A stretch of 64,000 nt of DNA, from the NCBI RefSeq assembly GCF_036323735.1, contig NC_086021.1, forward strand, positions 161,990,976 through 162,054,975, in the 5' to 3' direction. The stretch comes from Rattus norvegicus (Eukaryota > Chordata > Mammalia > Rodentia > Muridae). The notes beneath the pieces are model-generated. The model was given only the letters and a program-made list of their open reading frames with translations, was not told the origin of the DNA and did no database searches. The position numbers and the translations under genes were made by a program. Each line of letters opens with the position of its first letter. Positions within the stretch are counted from its first letter, which is position 1. Of the stretch, positions 47,128 through 61,000 are shown one piece after another.

Positions 47128-50100
47128 CTCTCTCCTCTTTCTTCTTTCTTTCTTTTTCTTAAAATGAGGATGGCCTTGAACTTTCGATCCTTCTGCCTCC
47201 ACCCTCCAAGGTACTTACAGCAGCCTTTAGCTTATGTGGTGCTGGGATGGAACCCAGGGCTCTGTGCTGGCTGAACACTGTACCAACTGAGCTACATCCC
47301 CAGCCTACACTCTAATGCTTTGAGGCTTGCCTCTATGAGAGGCAGTCAAGGCATCTGACTTGGGAATAACACAGCAGATGAGAGTAAAAAGTTGCCTGTC
47401 ACCAAGCCAGCTACCACATCCTGTGTAAAAGGGACAATCAGCTCTAGCCAAGGAGCACCTGGTTTTGTTGAGGAAAAAGCAAACTGGACCATTCTCCCTA
47501 CCCAGACACCTTTGCAACGGCTGCTGAGAACCCTGGGTACTAAGAAGGCCTGCGTCACTGATGCCACAGGAAGTTGCTACGTTCACTGCATCCCTTTTTT
47601 CCACATTCTTCTCGTTATTCCCTTCAGCCGGAGTTTCTCACAGAAACTGGAGCTAGACGGATGGCCAGCATGTCCCAGAGATTCTCTTGTCTCCCAAAAC
47701 ACTGGGGTTACAGATATGTGCTGTCACACCTGGATGCTGGGAGCCAGGAGCTCAGGTCCTTACCCTTGCATAGCAAGATTTTCTGCCCACTGAGCCTTCT
47801 TCTTAGCCCCCTGGACTACATTTTAAAGAACCCTTGTATGTTTAAGAGAAAGAGTCAGGATCCTCCCCCGCTGATTCCAGGCCTCACCCTATACTTCTCA
47901 AACTGCTGGCCTCAAGGCAGATGAAATGAGATTAAGAACGTCCCAGGCACTTCACAGCTGCTGTAGATCTCTGGAGCTGACCAAAGTGGCCCAAGGGTTA
48001 AGTCCTAAGATTTTGATTGGCAGTTGAACTAGCCACTGGGGCTCAGGCATCTCATACCAACTTTATACCTGAGCCACACTGGGAGCAGAAGCCAAAGTCT
48101 TCCTCCAGGTGGTGGGGTCCCTTGCTTTTGGGTGACCCAGGGCCCACTGTGGAACCTCTCTGGAACTTTTGCTCCACCTGAACGTGAAAGGCTGGACCTC
48201 TAAGACTCTTTCTGTGTGTACAGAGATAACTTGGCCTGAGGAAGCTAAGTCTCCAAAAGGAAGCACGTGAGGAGTCCACCAGAGACAAGTTGTATAGAGC
48301 AAACATGGTTCTCTCAGAAGGCATCCAGGGCGCCTGCAGGAACTCTGTACCTCAAAAACTGCTTCAAAAAGGAACTTCTGATTAGAAAGATGCACCAGCC
48401 CCATGGCTGAGCTGTTCCAAGAACAGAAAGTTCCTCTAAACAGACAGTTGTAAGCCACAGGTCCCCACAGTGGCTGCTACCTCCAGGAGCTTCCTTTTTG
48501 GGCTTCTCGCCCCCTCAGACCTTGGCCAGACGCCTCTGTTGCTGACCTCAGAGGGAGAGCAACAAGAAGGAGAACTCATTCTCCTGCTCCTTCCCACAGG
48601 AATTTCTTCTTTGGGGCTCCATTTTCCAATCTGAAGAATGGGTTACTAATTCTGGGTTACACCTATGTATGGTAAGAGAACACAATGTGCTCACACCTCA
48701 AACCTAGATGGAGGGACCCTCAGGTGCCAGGCACTTAGGTTTTCATGGCTTCAGTGCCACCAGCTTGACAACATCCGTATTCCCCATCCTTACCTTCTGC
48801 AGACCTACTTGTAGCTTAACTTCTCTTGGACCAAGGCCTGCTATCAGAGTAGTTTTTGCTAATCAGCCACTTATCCATTTCCCCTTGAGTGTGAACCGCA
48901 ATTCCCTCCTAAGAATCTCCTGTGTTCTGGGCAGAGCTCTATGTGTGGTATTAAGGGGCAAAAATCTAATTCAAATTGGTCCAGGCCACAGAGGAAGTTA
49001 TTGGCAACTCCACAAGACTAAACTTCAGGCCCGACTGCATCTGAGTTTGGGAATCTGGATGTCTCTATTTCTTGGTTCTTTGTGGCGACTGAAATCATCT
49101 TTCCCAGACCAAGGCTACAGACACTCCTTGGTCAGAACCGATCACAGCCAGCTTGGTTTCTTTGGCTACAGCTCTGACTGGTCACAGACCTACTCCTGCA
49201 GGAGACTGAGCTAAGGCTACCTCAGTCCATGAGCTGATCCTGAGGGAGGGATCCACAGAGGAAAACTGGGGAGCTGCTGCGAACAGTGGCAAAGTCGCAC
49301 GGGAAGGAACTTCAGCTGTCTCCCTCAGGGTAGGTCTCATTCACTTCTGGAGAAATGGAGGCTTGTCCAAGGTCACACAGTGAGCTTTTGGCAAAGCTGG
49401 GGCTGGAGTAGAAATGCTCTCAGAACCCTGCCTAACCCAAGGATGCTCAAGCAGGCCCAGCCTCCTCCTTGGCTTAGAGTCTGAGAGGATCTCCAGCCAG
49501 CATGACAGCCCTGGGATATAGCCAGCCAGGCTCACTGGCTTTTTTCATTTCTGTGCAGTAACGTACAGAACTGAGGAGACTTGGGGGATAGCATGGAGGG
49601 GACTGCAGATTGTCCTAGACGTGGTCAACAGCTTTGAGTCAATGTGGAACTGGAGGCTACTTCTGCTCCCAGTGCCTGATTCGCATCTATGTTTGACAAT
49701 CAATGTTCATGAGAAAGTTTTGAGAAGTTGCCACCGCCTTTGTCTTGGGAGACCTCAGGTCAAGCCTGAGAAGCAAGTGCTTCCTAATTACACACAAGAA
49801 AATGAAACTCAGAGAGGGAGGGCTGCTTGTCCCATCTCACAGCCAGTGGTGGCAGAACCTCAGGACCCAATCTCCCAGTTTACCTCCACTACACTGGGGG
49901 TCTCAAATTCTAGTGTTTCCTCAAACTGTCTCACAAAATAGAAAGAGAAGAGAACTAATCTCAAAGTACAAAGCTAGCTTTACCCACATGCAAAACGAGG
50001 CACACACAACCATGCCCCTGACAAACATAGTTGCAAAACAAACAAACAAACACCTCAATAAAACACTTGCAAACAAAATTCAGGAATGCACTTAAACCAT

Positions 50101-53100
50101 ACATTCAACATTCACTAATCAGTAAAGGTAACACAACACATAGATAGAATTGGGGACAGAAATTACATGATCGTCTCAATTGATTCAGAAAGTGCCTTCA
50201 ATAGAGTTTAACATCTCTGATAAAAAGATAAAAGTCCTGAGGAAAGTAGGAATATAAGGAATAGTCTCCAGCATAATAGAGGCTTTATACCACAGGTTGA
50301 CACCCAATGTGATATTAAGTGGGGAAAAACCGAAAGCATTTCCTCCCAAATCAGGAATAAGGGCACCTACTCTGCTCACTCTTACTCATTGTAGTGCTTG
50401 AAGTCTTATCCAGAGCAATAAGACAAGAAAAAGGAATACAAATAGAAAGGGAAGAAGTCAGATCGCCCCCATTTGAATATTGCATGATCTGGACTCTTGG
50501 GTTTGTTTGTTTGATTGTTGTGATTTTTTTTTGGTGTGTTTTGTGCATTTTCTGAAACAGGATATCTCTGTGACTCCCGGCTGGCCTTGAACTCTCTATG
50601 TAGCTCAGGCTAGCCTCAAACTCATGGCACTCCTCCTACCTCAATCTCTCAAGCGCCAGATTGTAAGCTGTTGGTTTATGATCCTACTCCTAAAAGCCTC
50701 TATAGATCCCACCAGAAAACCCGTAGCCCTGATAAATGCTTCTAACGAAGTAGCAGGGTAAAAGGTCAACATTGAAAATCAGTGGATTGGGGGTTGGGGA
50801 TTTAGCTCAGTGGTAGAGCGCTTGCCTAGCAAGCGCAAGGCCCTGGGTTCAATCCCCAGCTCCGGAAAAAAAAAAAAAAAAAAGAAAGAAAGAAAAAAAG
50901 AAAATCAGTGGATTTTCTATATCCGAATAATAAACGTGTTGAAAACTAAATCAGGAAAAGAATCCTATTCACAACAGCTTTTTAAAATACCCAGGAATAA
51001 ATCTAAGCAAGGAGGTAAAAGACATCCATACTGAAAATTCAAAACATCAAAGAAAGGAGTTAAAGAAGATACTAGACAGGGGTTGGGGATTTGGCTCAGT
51101 GGTGGAGCGCTTGCCTAGCAAGCGCAAGGCCCTGGGTTCGGTCCCCAGCTCCGAAAAAAAAGAAAAAAGAAAAAAAAAAAGAAGAAGATACTAGATGTGG
51201 GAGAGTGCATCCACATTCATGGATTAGCAGACTCGATACCGCTCCAATAGCTATGTTACCAAAAGCAATATATAGACAGTGTCGATACAATCCCCATCAA
51301 AACCCCAGTGACATTCTTCACAGAATTAGGAAAAAAATCTTTTCTTTCCCCTTCCCGCCAAGGACCTCTTTTAGTTTCCTGGATTTTACAAGTATTTCAG
51401 GCTAAACACACAAATCTAAAGATTCAGGTCTAGGACCCACATATGAGTGAGAGAATTTGACATCTGTTTTTCAGGGTCTGGGTGACAGTAATAACCGTGG
51501 GTGCAATAGTAGTATAAAGGTAGAGAAGTAAACAAGAACTTAAGATTGGAGTTACGGCCTGCTCTGCAGAAGGGAACCAACTCCTGTCTAGTTTTTTTTT
51601 TTAAGACCCTGCAGTTGGGGGAGCTCTTGGGCCCCAAGTGTGAACACACTACTATTATTTTGCTCATAAACATAGCACCAAACCACCCATAGATGAGTGC
51701 CACTCTCAGGTCTTATCAGAGAAATTTCTTTGTGCATGGCCTGATGGTCAATGCAGACACTCACAGTTGATAAACTGAGCATGCGCGTGTCAAAGAAGGG
51801 AACTCGGTCCGTGTATTTCACTCTATAGAAAAATCAACTCGAAATGGACCTTCATGCAAGACCTGAATCTGCCAGGAAAGGCATAGACGAGGCACCTCAA
51901 AATAGAGGCACAGGCAAGGACTTCCTGTAAAGGACTCCAAGAGTTATGAATGGGCTCGTGTGAAATTAAAAGGTTCTGCAGTCTATGGAATGGAAAAAGG
52001 GACTCTCTAGCTATGAGTCAGAGATGTGATTAGTAATGACAATATTAAAGACTGCAAAAGCTAAATGGCAAGAAGCCAAGTCATCTAATCAATACATGGG
52101 ATGCAAACTGAATATGCCACAGTTCTCAAAGAAAGAAATACATGGCCAGCAGCATTTTTAAAAAAAGTTCAACAGTCAGCCAACAGGGAAATGTAAAACT
52201 ACATTGCGTCTTTATCTCACCCAGTCAAGAATGGCTAATCACTGAACTGAGAACGGGACCCCCGTTGAAGGAATCTTAGAGAGGGCTGAAAGAGTTTGAA
52301 GTGGCTTGAGACTCCATATGAACAACAATGCCAACCAACCAGAGCTTCCAGGGACTAAGCCACTACCCAAAGACTATACATGGACTGACCCTGGGCTCCA
52401 ACTGCATAGGTAGCAATGAATAGCCTAGTAAGGGCACCAGTGGAAGGGGAAGCCCTTGGTCCTACCAAGACTGAACCCCTAGTGATCGTGAGGGAGGGGA
52501 GGATGGGGAGGGGAACACCCATAGAGAAGGGGAGGGGGAGGGGCTAGGGGGATGTTGGCCCAGAAACCAGGAAAGGGAATAACAATTGAAATGTAAATAA
52601 GAAATACCCAAGTTAATAAAGATGAAAAAAAAGTACATGCTGAAATTAATAACAATGGGAAAAAAAAGAAAGGCTATCATCAAGAAGACAAATGAGGCTG
52701 AGGCAGGGGGATTGCCATGAGTTTTGGGCTAGCCTGGGCTACAGGGTGAGCCCTTGTCTTAACAAACAAAAAGCAAAAGGACAACGACAAAGGCCAGTGA
52801 GGCCATGAGGAAAGTTGATGCTGATGGGAGTGGCTAGGGCAGCCACCATGGAAATCGAAACGAAGGTTCCTCAAAAGCTCTAAAGCTAGACCTACCATGT
52901 GACCCAGCTGTACCACTTCTGGTTATAAACCCAAGGGTCCTACGCCAGCGCAGCTCCACATCCTTGTGTCTTGTCCCACTAGACACAATGCCCAGGAAGT
53001 GTCAGATCTAGAGATCTGTCAGCAGCTGAATGGATAAAGTGAAATGGAGTATTATTCATCTGTAAAGAAGAATAAAATTATGCAGTTTTTACACAAGAGG

Positions 53101-55001
53101 ATGAAACTAAAGCCCATTAGAATGGGTAGAGTAAGCCAGGCTTGGGAAGACAAACACCATTTTTCTATCCAAAGCAGAACCTAGGTATAAATTTGGATAT
53201 GTATGTACGGTGTGTGTGTGGGAGACAGGAGGAGGGAAGAGAAACCATATATGTGATGAGGAGACTGGTTGTAGTAAGTGCCAGTGACACAGTCTGTCCC
53301 CTTAACTGTTTGAAGTGTGCAGTTCAGTGGCATTTAAATACATTTGTAATGTGCCGCCATTGTCATCGTCCACCTTAATAACCCCCATTATCTAAAACCA
53401 AAGCTGCCTTCATTCAAAAAAACTCCCCCCATCCTGCTCCAGGCCGTCACCCACGTAACTGTCTCTGACAATGGCCCCTCTGTGTGTGGCTTTGGGATGT
53501 GATTCTGTGTGTTCAAGTTTCACTTCTCGACTTGATCCAAGGAGCAAAAGCCATATGTAAAGACCAAGGTGGTCTGAGCAGGTGACCTCACTGGGAGACT
53601 GCTCAGCAGTAAAGGGCTCGCCTGCAAGCCTGACAGCCTGTTTGCATCCACGGAACTACATAAAGCTGGACACAGCTGCTCAGGTGTTTAATCCCAGTGC
53701 ACCCGGTGGAAGAGTGGGAGGTGGAGGCAGAAGGCGTCACCAGACGCTCTCAGGCCAGCCTGGCACAGGCAGCGGGTGAACCAAAGACAGTGGACACAAA
53801 GGAATCAGAGCTTACTCTGGAGCGGAGTGACCAAAGTCAGGGATGCAGATTTAGGTCACCTCAAATTCCATGTTCCAATAGGGAAGTAGTCCCGTGAAGT
53901 TTTTATAGTAACAAGACAAGGAGAATTACGAATCACGATGCTTTTCCATCAGTGGGCATGCGAGTTAGGTGGTTATAGAAAAGTGGGAGAATCTCTGCTA
54001 TAGGCTTCAGATGCTGTCTGACTGCTTTGAATGGTGAAAAATAGGGATTGGTTAAGTCAATACCTTCCACAAGGCTCATATCTGTTAGCCACTGAATATT
54101 ATACACGGCCAAGGAACGGCTATCTAGGAGAGTCAAGATGGCCAAGATCGGGTGTAATTAGGTTCTGGATCTGCAACATTGTAGCCTTTCTACAACAGTG
54201 GCGATGTAATCAGCCAATCAGATTTTGCAGACACAGCTCCTTTCCAAGAATTCTCCTGCACAAGGACCTGCTTCAAAACACAGTGGAAGGGGAAGACTTC
54301 AGCCAAGGTTGTCCTCTGAAACCCCTACATTCATGCATGGCACACGGGTACCTCCTTCCAATGATAGGAATGCCCCATTTCAAACATTCCTGCTGTGTGT
54401 AGTGACTGTAGCTCTGAGTCAAAGGATCTGCAGACTACCCTTGCCACTGTTCCTGTGCTCTCTGTGAAGGGGTGCGGCTCGAACCCAAGGCCCCTCGCTG
54501 CCAAGCAAGTGCTATGCCACTGAATCACACCTCCCACCACGAACCCCCCCCCCCATAGCACATCTGCTCATAAATGGAAATATTAGGACTGAGGTTTCTG
54601 TAGGGCTCACTGGGCCCACACTTTCACTTCTCTCCGCTTCCTTAGACAACCCTCAGCCTATGAGACAAAGCACCCCATACAAGCCGAGGACATAGCTCTG
54701 TGGTAGGGTTCTTGCTCCATTCGTGCTGTCCTGGGCTCCACCCACAGCACCAGGAAAGGAAAGAGGAGCCCATCATCCTTCCTGAGAGGGGTCTGGAGTT
54801 GGGTCTTCATGAATATGTAAATCATCTATGTAAATGATGCTTAATATGCACTCCATGATCGGGACCTAGGGATTCTTTGCTACAATGCTCACAGCTACAT
54901 CTGACACTGCCCGTGCAGGGAGATGGAGTTGCCCTGCCTCACACAGCAAGTTCCTCCAGCTGATCAAAGCATACCAAATGTTCTGTGATCTGGTGCAGTG
55001 T

Positions 55002-55053
<52 letters not shown>

Positions 55054-58000
55054 TGCTGCTTAATTTCCTAGAACTTTTATCACAAATCAGAGATGCTGAT
55101 CTCAGACTTAAACGATAAAGCAGTTGATCCACTGCGATAAAATTTCAAATTATCGAGGCCGCATTCCAGGAAGCCGAGTGCGTTCTTTCCCAGGATAGAC
55201 AAATACTGGCCAATGTAAGAAACCATGTTGGTCTTTGCTTTTGTTTGATTTGAGGTAGGGTCTCATGTAGTCCAGGCTGGCTTGAACAGCATAAGTATAA
55301 CTGAGCTTTCCTGTCCAGGCCCTTCATAGCTTCCGAGGGCTGAGATGCAGTGTGTTCAGGTGGTATGGCCATAACGGAATCGCACTCTCAACAACCCAGA
55401 ACTGTGCAGTCCAGGGGAAGCCAGTGCTTCCTTTTAGAGCGGCTGGCAGCCCACTTGCTTTGGGCCCATGTAGAAAAAAGAAACACTTTAGCCCTTTTTT
55501 CAAGGAAGTTTTTCTGTATGCTGTGCTGAGGTTCCAGCCCAGCCTGGGTCTCAGTTCCAGGATCTCACACAGGCTAAGTTGCCCCTCTATCATGGCACTA
55601 TTCCCTCAACTCTCTACAGTTAAGTTTTGACTCCAGTTACTAGGTCAGCACCTGAGAGTGGTGACACACAGCTGCAACCCTGCCACCAGGAGGCTGAGGC
55701 ATGAAAAATGTGAGTTTGAAACTGGCCTGGGCTATGTGAAAAATGTGAGTTTGAAACTAGCCTGGGCTACGTAGCAAGACTGTCTCAAAACAAACAGGTG
55801 AATGTGTTTCCTCTTAAGTTAATACAGAAGCAAAGTCTGAGAGATATACTCCCAAAAGATGGGGTTCCAGCCCCTCAGGCCCCAGAACTGCTGTCACCCA
55901 TGGCTGGACAATCACAGCAGTCTTCTCACAGGGCCCATGGCCTGCTTCCATAGTCCTCCCTACTTCGCCCAGCAACCAATGGTTCAGCTTAAAGTGCAGA
56001 TTGATGCGCTGGAGACATAGCTCAATGGCCAGCCTGGAAAACAAAATTCAAGTAAAGTAAAAAAAGCACAAATCGAACCCCAAAGTCTGCACAGTTTGCA
56101 CCTCCCAGGCCTCTGAGAGGTGGTGGCCTCATCACAGACTTTTCCTGCTTGGAGAGCTCCACCTCTCCAAGGACATCTCAACCTCAGAGACTTTGCTCTT
56201 GCTGGTCTCATTGCCTGGCATGTTCTACCTTCAGAGAACCGATTGTGTTACTCAGAAACCTGGGCTGATTTCACCCAAGAAAGGCCTTTCCCATCTGTCC
56301 ATCTCCAGGGTCCCGCCCAACTATTTCCTACAGCATCCACATTTGTCGCTAAATTTGTCCTGTCAGTTTCCCACTCACTAGTTTGTTACCTGTGTCTCCT
56401 ACTCATCTCCAGTTAAGCTCCGTAGGACATGAACTGGTCTGTCTTATCCATGGTTTAGAAAAATAGCATAAATGTTGGTCAAGGAATGGGGCTCAGTTGG
56501 AAGATTGCTTATCCAGAGTCCTGGGTTCCATCCCCAATACCACATGAACTGTAAGTGATGCCACGTGCTTGTAATTCCAGCACTTGGGAGGTAGAGACAG
56601 GAGGGTCAGAAGTTCGAGGTTATCCTCTGCTACATAGAGGAGTCAGAGGCCAGCCTGGGAGATAGGAGACCCTCTTTAAAAAAGTGCAACTTGAATGAAC
56701 AAATGACTGAATGGATGGGTGAGTGAATGAATGAATGACCAGATAAATCTACTAGAAAGAGGAGGAAAGGAAAGAGGGGTGGGAAAGAGGAAGGGTGGAG
56801 GGATGGAGGGATGAAGGGATGGAGTTATAAGCCAATCGTAATGCGAGAAGATAATGCCCAGGTACTATTCTGGATTATTGGAGCCATGTTACTCATCTGC
56901 ATTGTTGGTACACACGGTGACTCATCTCGTATCAGGCTCCTCTGGGTGCTGGGGTGCCATCCGGAGGCTGTGCTGAGTGTTCCCTATTGCCTCAGGCTTG
57001 ATGTGCTCTGCAGTAGAGAGCTCATTAGGCAGGAATGATAAACGAGGTGCAGTGGGGTGCAGGGGCCAGGAATCAGCTCAGTTTCCTGACCCAAGGCCAT
57101 TGGTATCCACCACCCACTCTGCTCCACAGATGGGCCGTGACGTTGTCCTCACAGTTTTCCTTAATAGGTTCCCTATTCTGCTGGTCCTTGGAGCCCAGGA
57201 CTCTGTGGACTCTGTGGACTCTGGCCAAGCACCATGGTAGATGAGCCAGGGCCTGCAGGCAGGGTAGGAATGTGAAGACACCTGTGGGGATCTCCCCAGC
57301 CTCAGCTCCTCCTGTCTTCCCTTCTGTCGTCTCCAGGATGGGATGTGTGAAGTCCAGGTTCCTCCGAGAAGGAAGCAAGGCCTCAAAAATAGAGCCAAAT
57401 GCCAACCAGAAAGGCCCTGTGTATGTGCCGGATCCCACGTCCCCTAAGAAGCTGGTGAGTGGGGCATCCCAGGGGGCTGTCCAGCACCTGCCACAGGCAT
57501 TTAAACCCTTTCTTCCCCTAAGCGAAATTTGGCTGAGATGACACCCACAAGCCACCTCCAGGATGCTTCCCCAGGCATGGAAACTGCTTCTTACATGGTG
57601 GCCAGGGCCTGGCCCAGAGCTCTGCCTCTCAATCAAGTGAGTGTGTTCCTTGAGCCTGGACCCTGCAGCACCGGCAGCAGGATGCAAGCAGACCCATGAT
57701 GACAGCAGTAGCATGGCTGTGCATCTGCCCTGCCACGGCAATAGAGCACGGAGAGCAGCAGCAATAGTAGGGGCTGAGGGATGGCTCAATGGGTAAAGGA
57801 CTGCTGCTCAAGTGTGAGGACCAGAGTTTGAATCCCCAGCACAGCCTATAGTCCCAGCACTCAGAGGCAGTGACACAGCATCACCAGAGTAAGGTGGCCA
57901 GAAAGAATGTTCACCTGAGACATCCTGCCTCAATGTATAAGGCAGAGAGAGTGATGAAGGAAGACATCAACTTCGGGGGCTCCATACATGTATGTACCCA

Positions 58001-61000
58001 TGTAGACACATATCTGTGCACAGATGTACATTCATTCACACACATGTGAACACACATAAACCTCCAGCATATGCATGCAAAACAAAACAAAACAAAAATC
58101 AATGGAGGCTATTTTAGTTACTTTTCTATTACCGTGGTAAAATACCAGGACCAAAGTGACTTGTAGAAGAAAGAGTTTATTTAGGCTCACGGTTTTAGAA
58201 GGTTAGAGTCCATGATGGTGGAACAGAGGCAGCCAGTGTGAGCATGGTAACCATAGCAGCAGCTGAGCTCTAACATCTTGAGCCATAGAGAAGGAACCAG
58301 AAATGGTATGAGTCTTTAACTCTAAAAACCCACCCCCACCCCCACCCCCCGGGACATGCTTCCTCCAGCAAGCCACGCCTCCTAATCCTCCCAAACTGTG
58401 CCATCGGTTGGGGACCAAGTGTTCAAACGTTTGAGGCTATGGGCCGCCGTGGTGGCAGTAGGAGCAACAATGAGAACAGTCGGTAAAAGAAGGTGTAATG
58501 TCTGAAGTGAAGAGGCAGCTCAGACTGCACTCTGCTTCCCACACAAGCAAGGAAGGCAGGAAAGAAGGAAGGCAGGGAGGGAGGGAGAGAGGGAGAGAGG
58601 GGGAGAGGGGGAGGGAGGGAAGAAGGGAGGAAGGAAGAGAGAGGGAAGGGGGGAGGGAGAGGGGGCAGATATGGTGGTACATACTTATAATCCCAGGGGT
58701 GGAGAGGCAGAGGCAACCCTGGAGCATGCTGGTCAGACAGCCTAACCTAACCAGAGGATGTTCTGCCAGTGACATCTTGTCTCAAAAAACAAAACAAGTG
58801 AATGGCTCTGGAGGAAGAATGGCCTAACAAGGACCACCTGCTTGGCAGGAGCGTAAAAGTGAGAGTTGCTAGGCAGAGGTGACCGCTCCCTCACACCCTC
58901 ACACCCGGTGCTGTGGTTGAGATGGTGGCAGCCACAACAGGTGGCCAGTCCCACACAGCCACTGAGAGCACACAGGGAGTGGCAGGCACGATGGCCAAGG
59001 CTGTGCTCACAGCTGCATAGCAGGTGTAAGTGTTAGTAGCTTCTCCAGGGTTCAGAGTCTCAGCGGTTCTGGGGTGAGGAGAGCGAGCGAGCAGCTGGAG
59101 AGCCATCAAGTCCAGGGCCTTTCAACTCCAAACCTGGCGCTGGGGCAGCCCCAATCCTTTCCTTCATTTTCAAGGGGCGGGGGGCGGGGGAGCCCACCAT
59201 TCTGTGTTTCCCAAAGTGGGGTGCACCCCTTCAATCACTGCTCCCTTAAGTTCTTCCTGGGGGCTGGAGAGATGATGCTCGGAGCTTCAGAACACTGACT
59301 GCTCTTCCAGAGGACTCACTCCAGTCTGTAACTCTAAGATCCAACACGCTCACACAGACATATGCACAGGCAAAACACATAACATAGTAAGTTAGTTAGT
59401 TAGTTCATTCATTTGTTTGTTCACTCGCTCGCTTGTTCATTTGTTCGTTCTTTCTAGGTCAGAGAGGTGGGTCAGGGGTAAAGGTACTTGCATGGCAAGC
59501 TTCACAGTCTGAGTTAAAGCGCCAGAAGCCACATAAAGGTGGAAGAAGAGAAACGGCTCCATGGCTCCCTTCTGACAGGCATACGCGCACGATGACAGCA
59601 GCATCCACACTTATACATCATGCACTCACAGAACACACATAATACGTTTTAAAGTTCTTCCTCAAGTTAAAAGGAGACTAGTTACACATAGTCCTCCTTT
59701 CTTTATCCCAAGCCTGCCCCAAACACATCCAGTCCCTTCACCCAGTGACAGCCCACAGACTGAAGACAAAATCATACCCAGGTCCAGCCCTTCTGAGCCC
59801 TCTTTTTTTCAGGACAGGAGACCTAGACTTCTGTCCTACAAGTCTGTAGTCTCTAAGTGTGAAACTGGGAAAGGCAAGAGAATACAGTGGTCACCTCTCT
59901 CCTTGCACATGGCCTCCGTTAGCACAGCCTGTGACTATACAAACTTCTCACGCTGCCGGTATCCGGATCTGGGTACGTACTGTGGCCCTAAGCCCTTTCT
60001 GGGTCTTCTCCTAATGTGTACGGGCTGATTCTGAGGACAACTTCGGGGCCATCCTTCCTGAGGGCAGATAAAGGGGTGCAGTGTCAGCTCAGGTTATTCC
60101 CTCCTGTGTGGTGCTGGCCCAGAGGTAGCAATAAGTTAAGAAAGCATTTCTCAGAGAAGGTGTTCCCAGGCCAAATCAGTCTGAGAAACCCAGGATGACA
60201 CAGACATCATACAGGACATCTTGGAACCGTTGAGAATCTTTCAAAACAAAACAAGCATCCCTCAGTGCTTCCTCAAAGAAATGTCTAACAGCATATGTGA
60301 CACAAGGCCCCCTCTTATTGAAAATAAGAAGTCATAAGTACAGAGGCCTGCAAGTACCAGATCCCCTAAAAGCAACAATTGTTATCAGCTTGCTGTGAAC
60401 ACGCAGAAAAAACCCTTTTCCGTGGATTTACCACCACACTAACAAATATGCGTTCACAGGAAATATGCTTACCTGCTTTATAGAAACATGAGTTGTCTGT
60501 GCGTGTGCTTGCTTTGGAAGACAGGCTCTCTTTGTCTAGCCCAGGCTGCTTGGCACTCACAGCCATCCTGATTGGTTCCCAGTGCTGTCATTAACGTGTG
60601 CACACCGCCATGCCCAGCTTCAACAATGCGATGTTCGGCAGAAGTAGCTGTTTTCACCCAGAATTCTGTGTGATGTTGTCTAAGTGATGCTTTGAGCCCT
60701 GTGGGTCTGAGGATAATGCGTCTCTTTGGTCAGACATTCAGATGCTTCCACCGGCCTGATGGAGTCTGTCTGTGAGAAACCTGGTAGCCCTAAAGTAGCT
60801 CCAGACATCTCTAAACAACACAGATCTGGACCAGTTCCCTCGCCGGGTGGGAGGATCAAACCAGCCTTGCCCAGTATTCCAAGGCAAGGGTCCAGATCAC
60901 AAGTTAAGATATCTCCAGACGTGCGAAGACTCTGTTCTTTACTCTGCCATGCGACCCTGCCTGTGTCTGTAATTCTTTCCTACCAGGACCCAGGTAGGTT

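Larger units (their letters stand above)
50000..53170 (+). mobile_element. Old L1 (ORF2 to 3' end), broken, with nested insertions
   Basis: Remnants of L1 ORF2 read on the plus strand with many stops. Recognisable peptides are YMIVSIDSESAF near 50165 and MLPKAIYRQ near 51254. 3' L1 sequence reappears at about 52670-53170 (AATGGAGTATTATTCATCTG). Insertions are an antisense B1 (about 50500-50665), IDs 5 and 6, an antisense L1 piece (about 51415-51490), a young L1 3' end (about 52250-52640) and a B1 fragment (about 52690-52790). No intact reading frame; it cannot encode a working protein. Confidence 0.8.

Noticed and set aside
50000..52640. Functional L1 with intact ORF2
   Set aside because: Many in-frame stops, several insertions and a missing 5' half; the young copy is only a 3' UTR.
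53810..54360. Possible LTR or retroviral fragment
   Set aside because: The sequence has no clear LTR ends, primer-binding site or coding similarity that I could recognise.
54331..54561. An eighth (antisense) ID element near 54470-54540
   Set aside because: It resembles a tRNA-derived SINE in reverse but is too diverged and lacks a tail and target duplication, so it was not counted with the young IDs.
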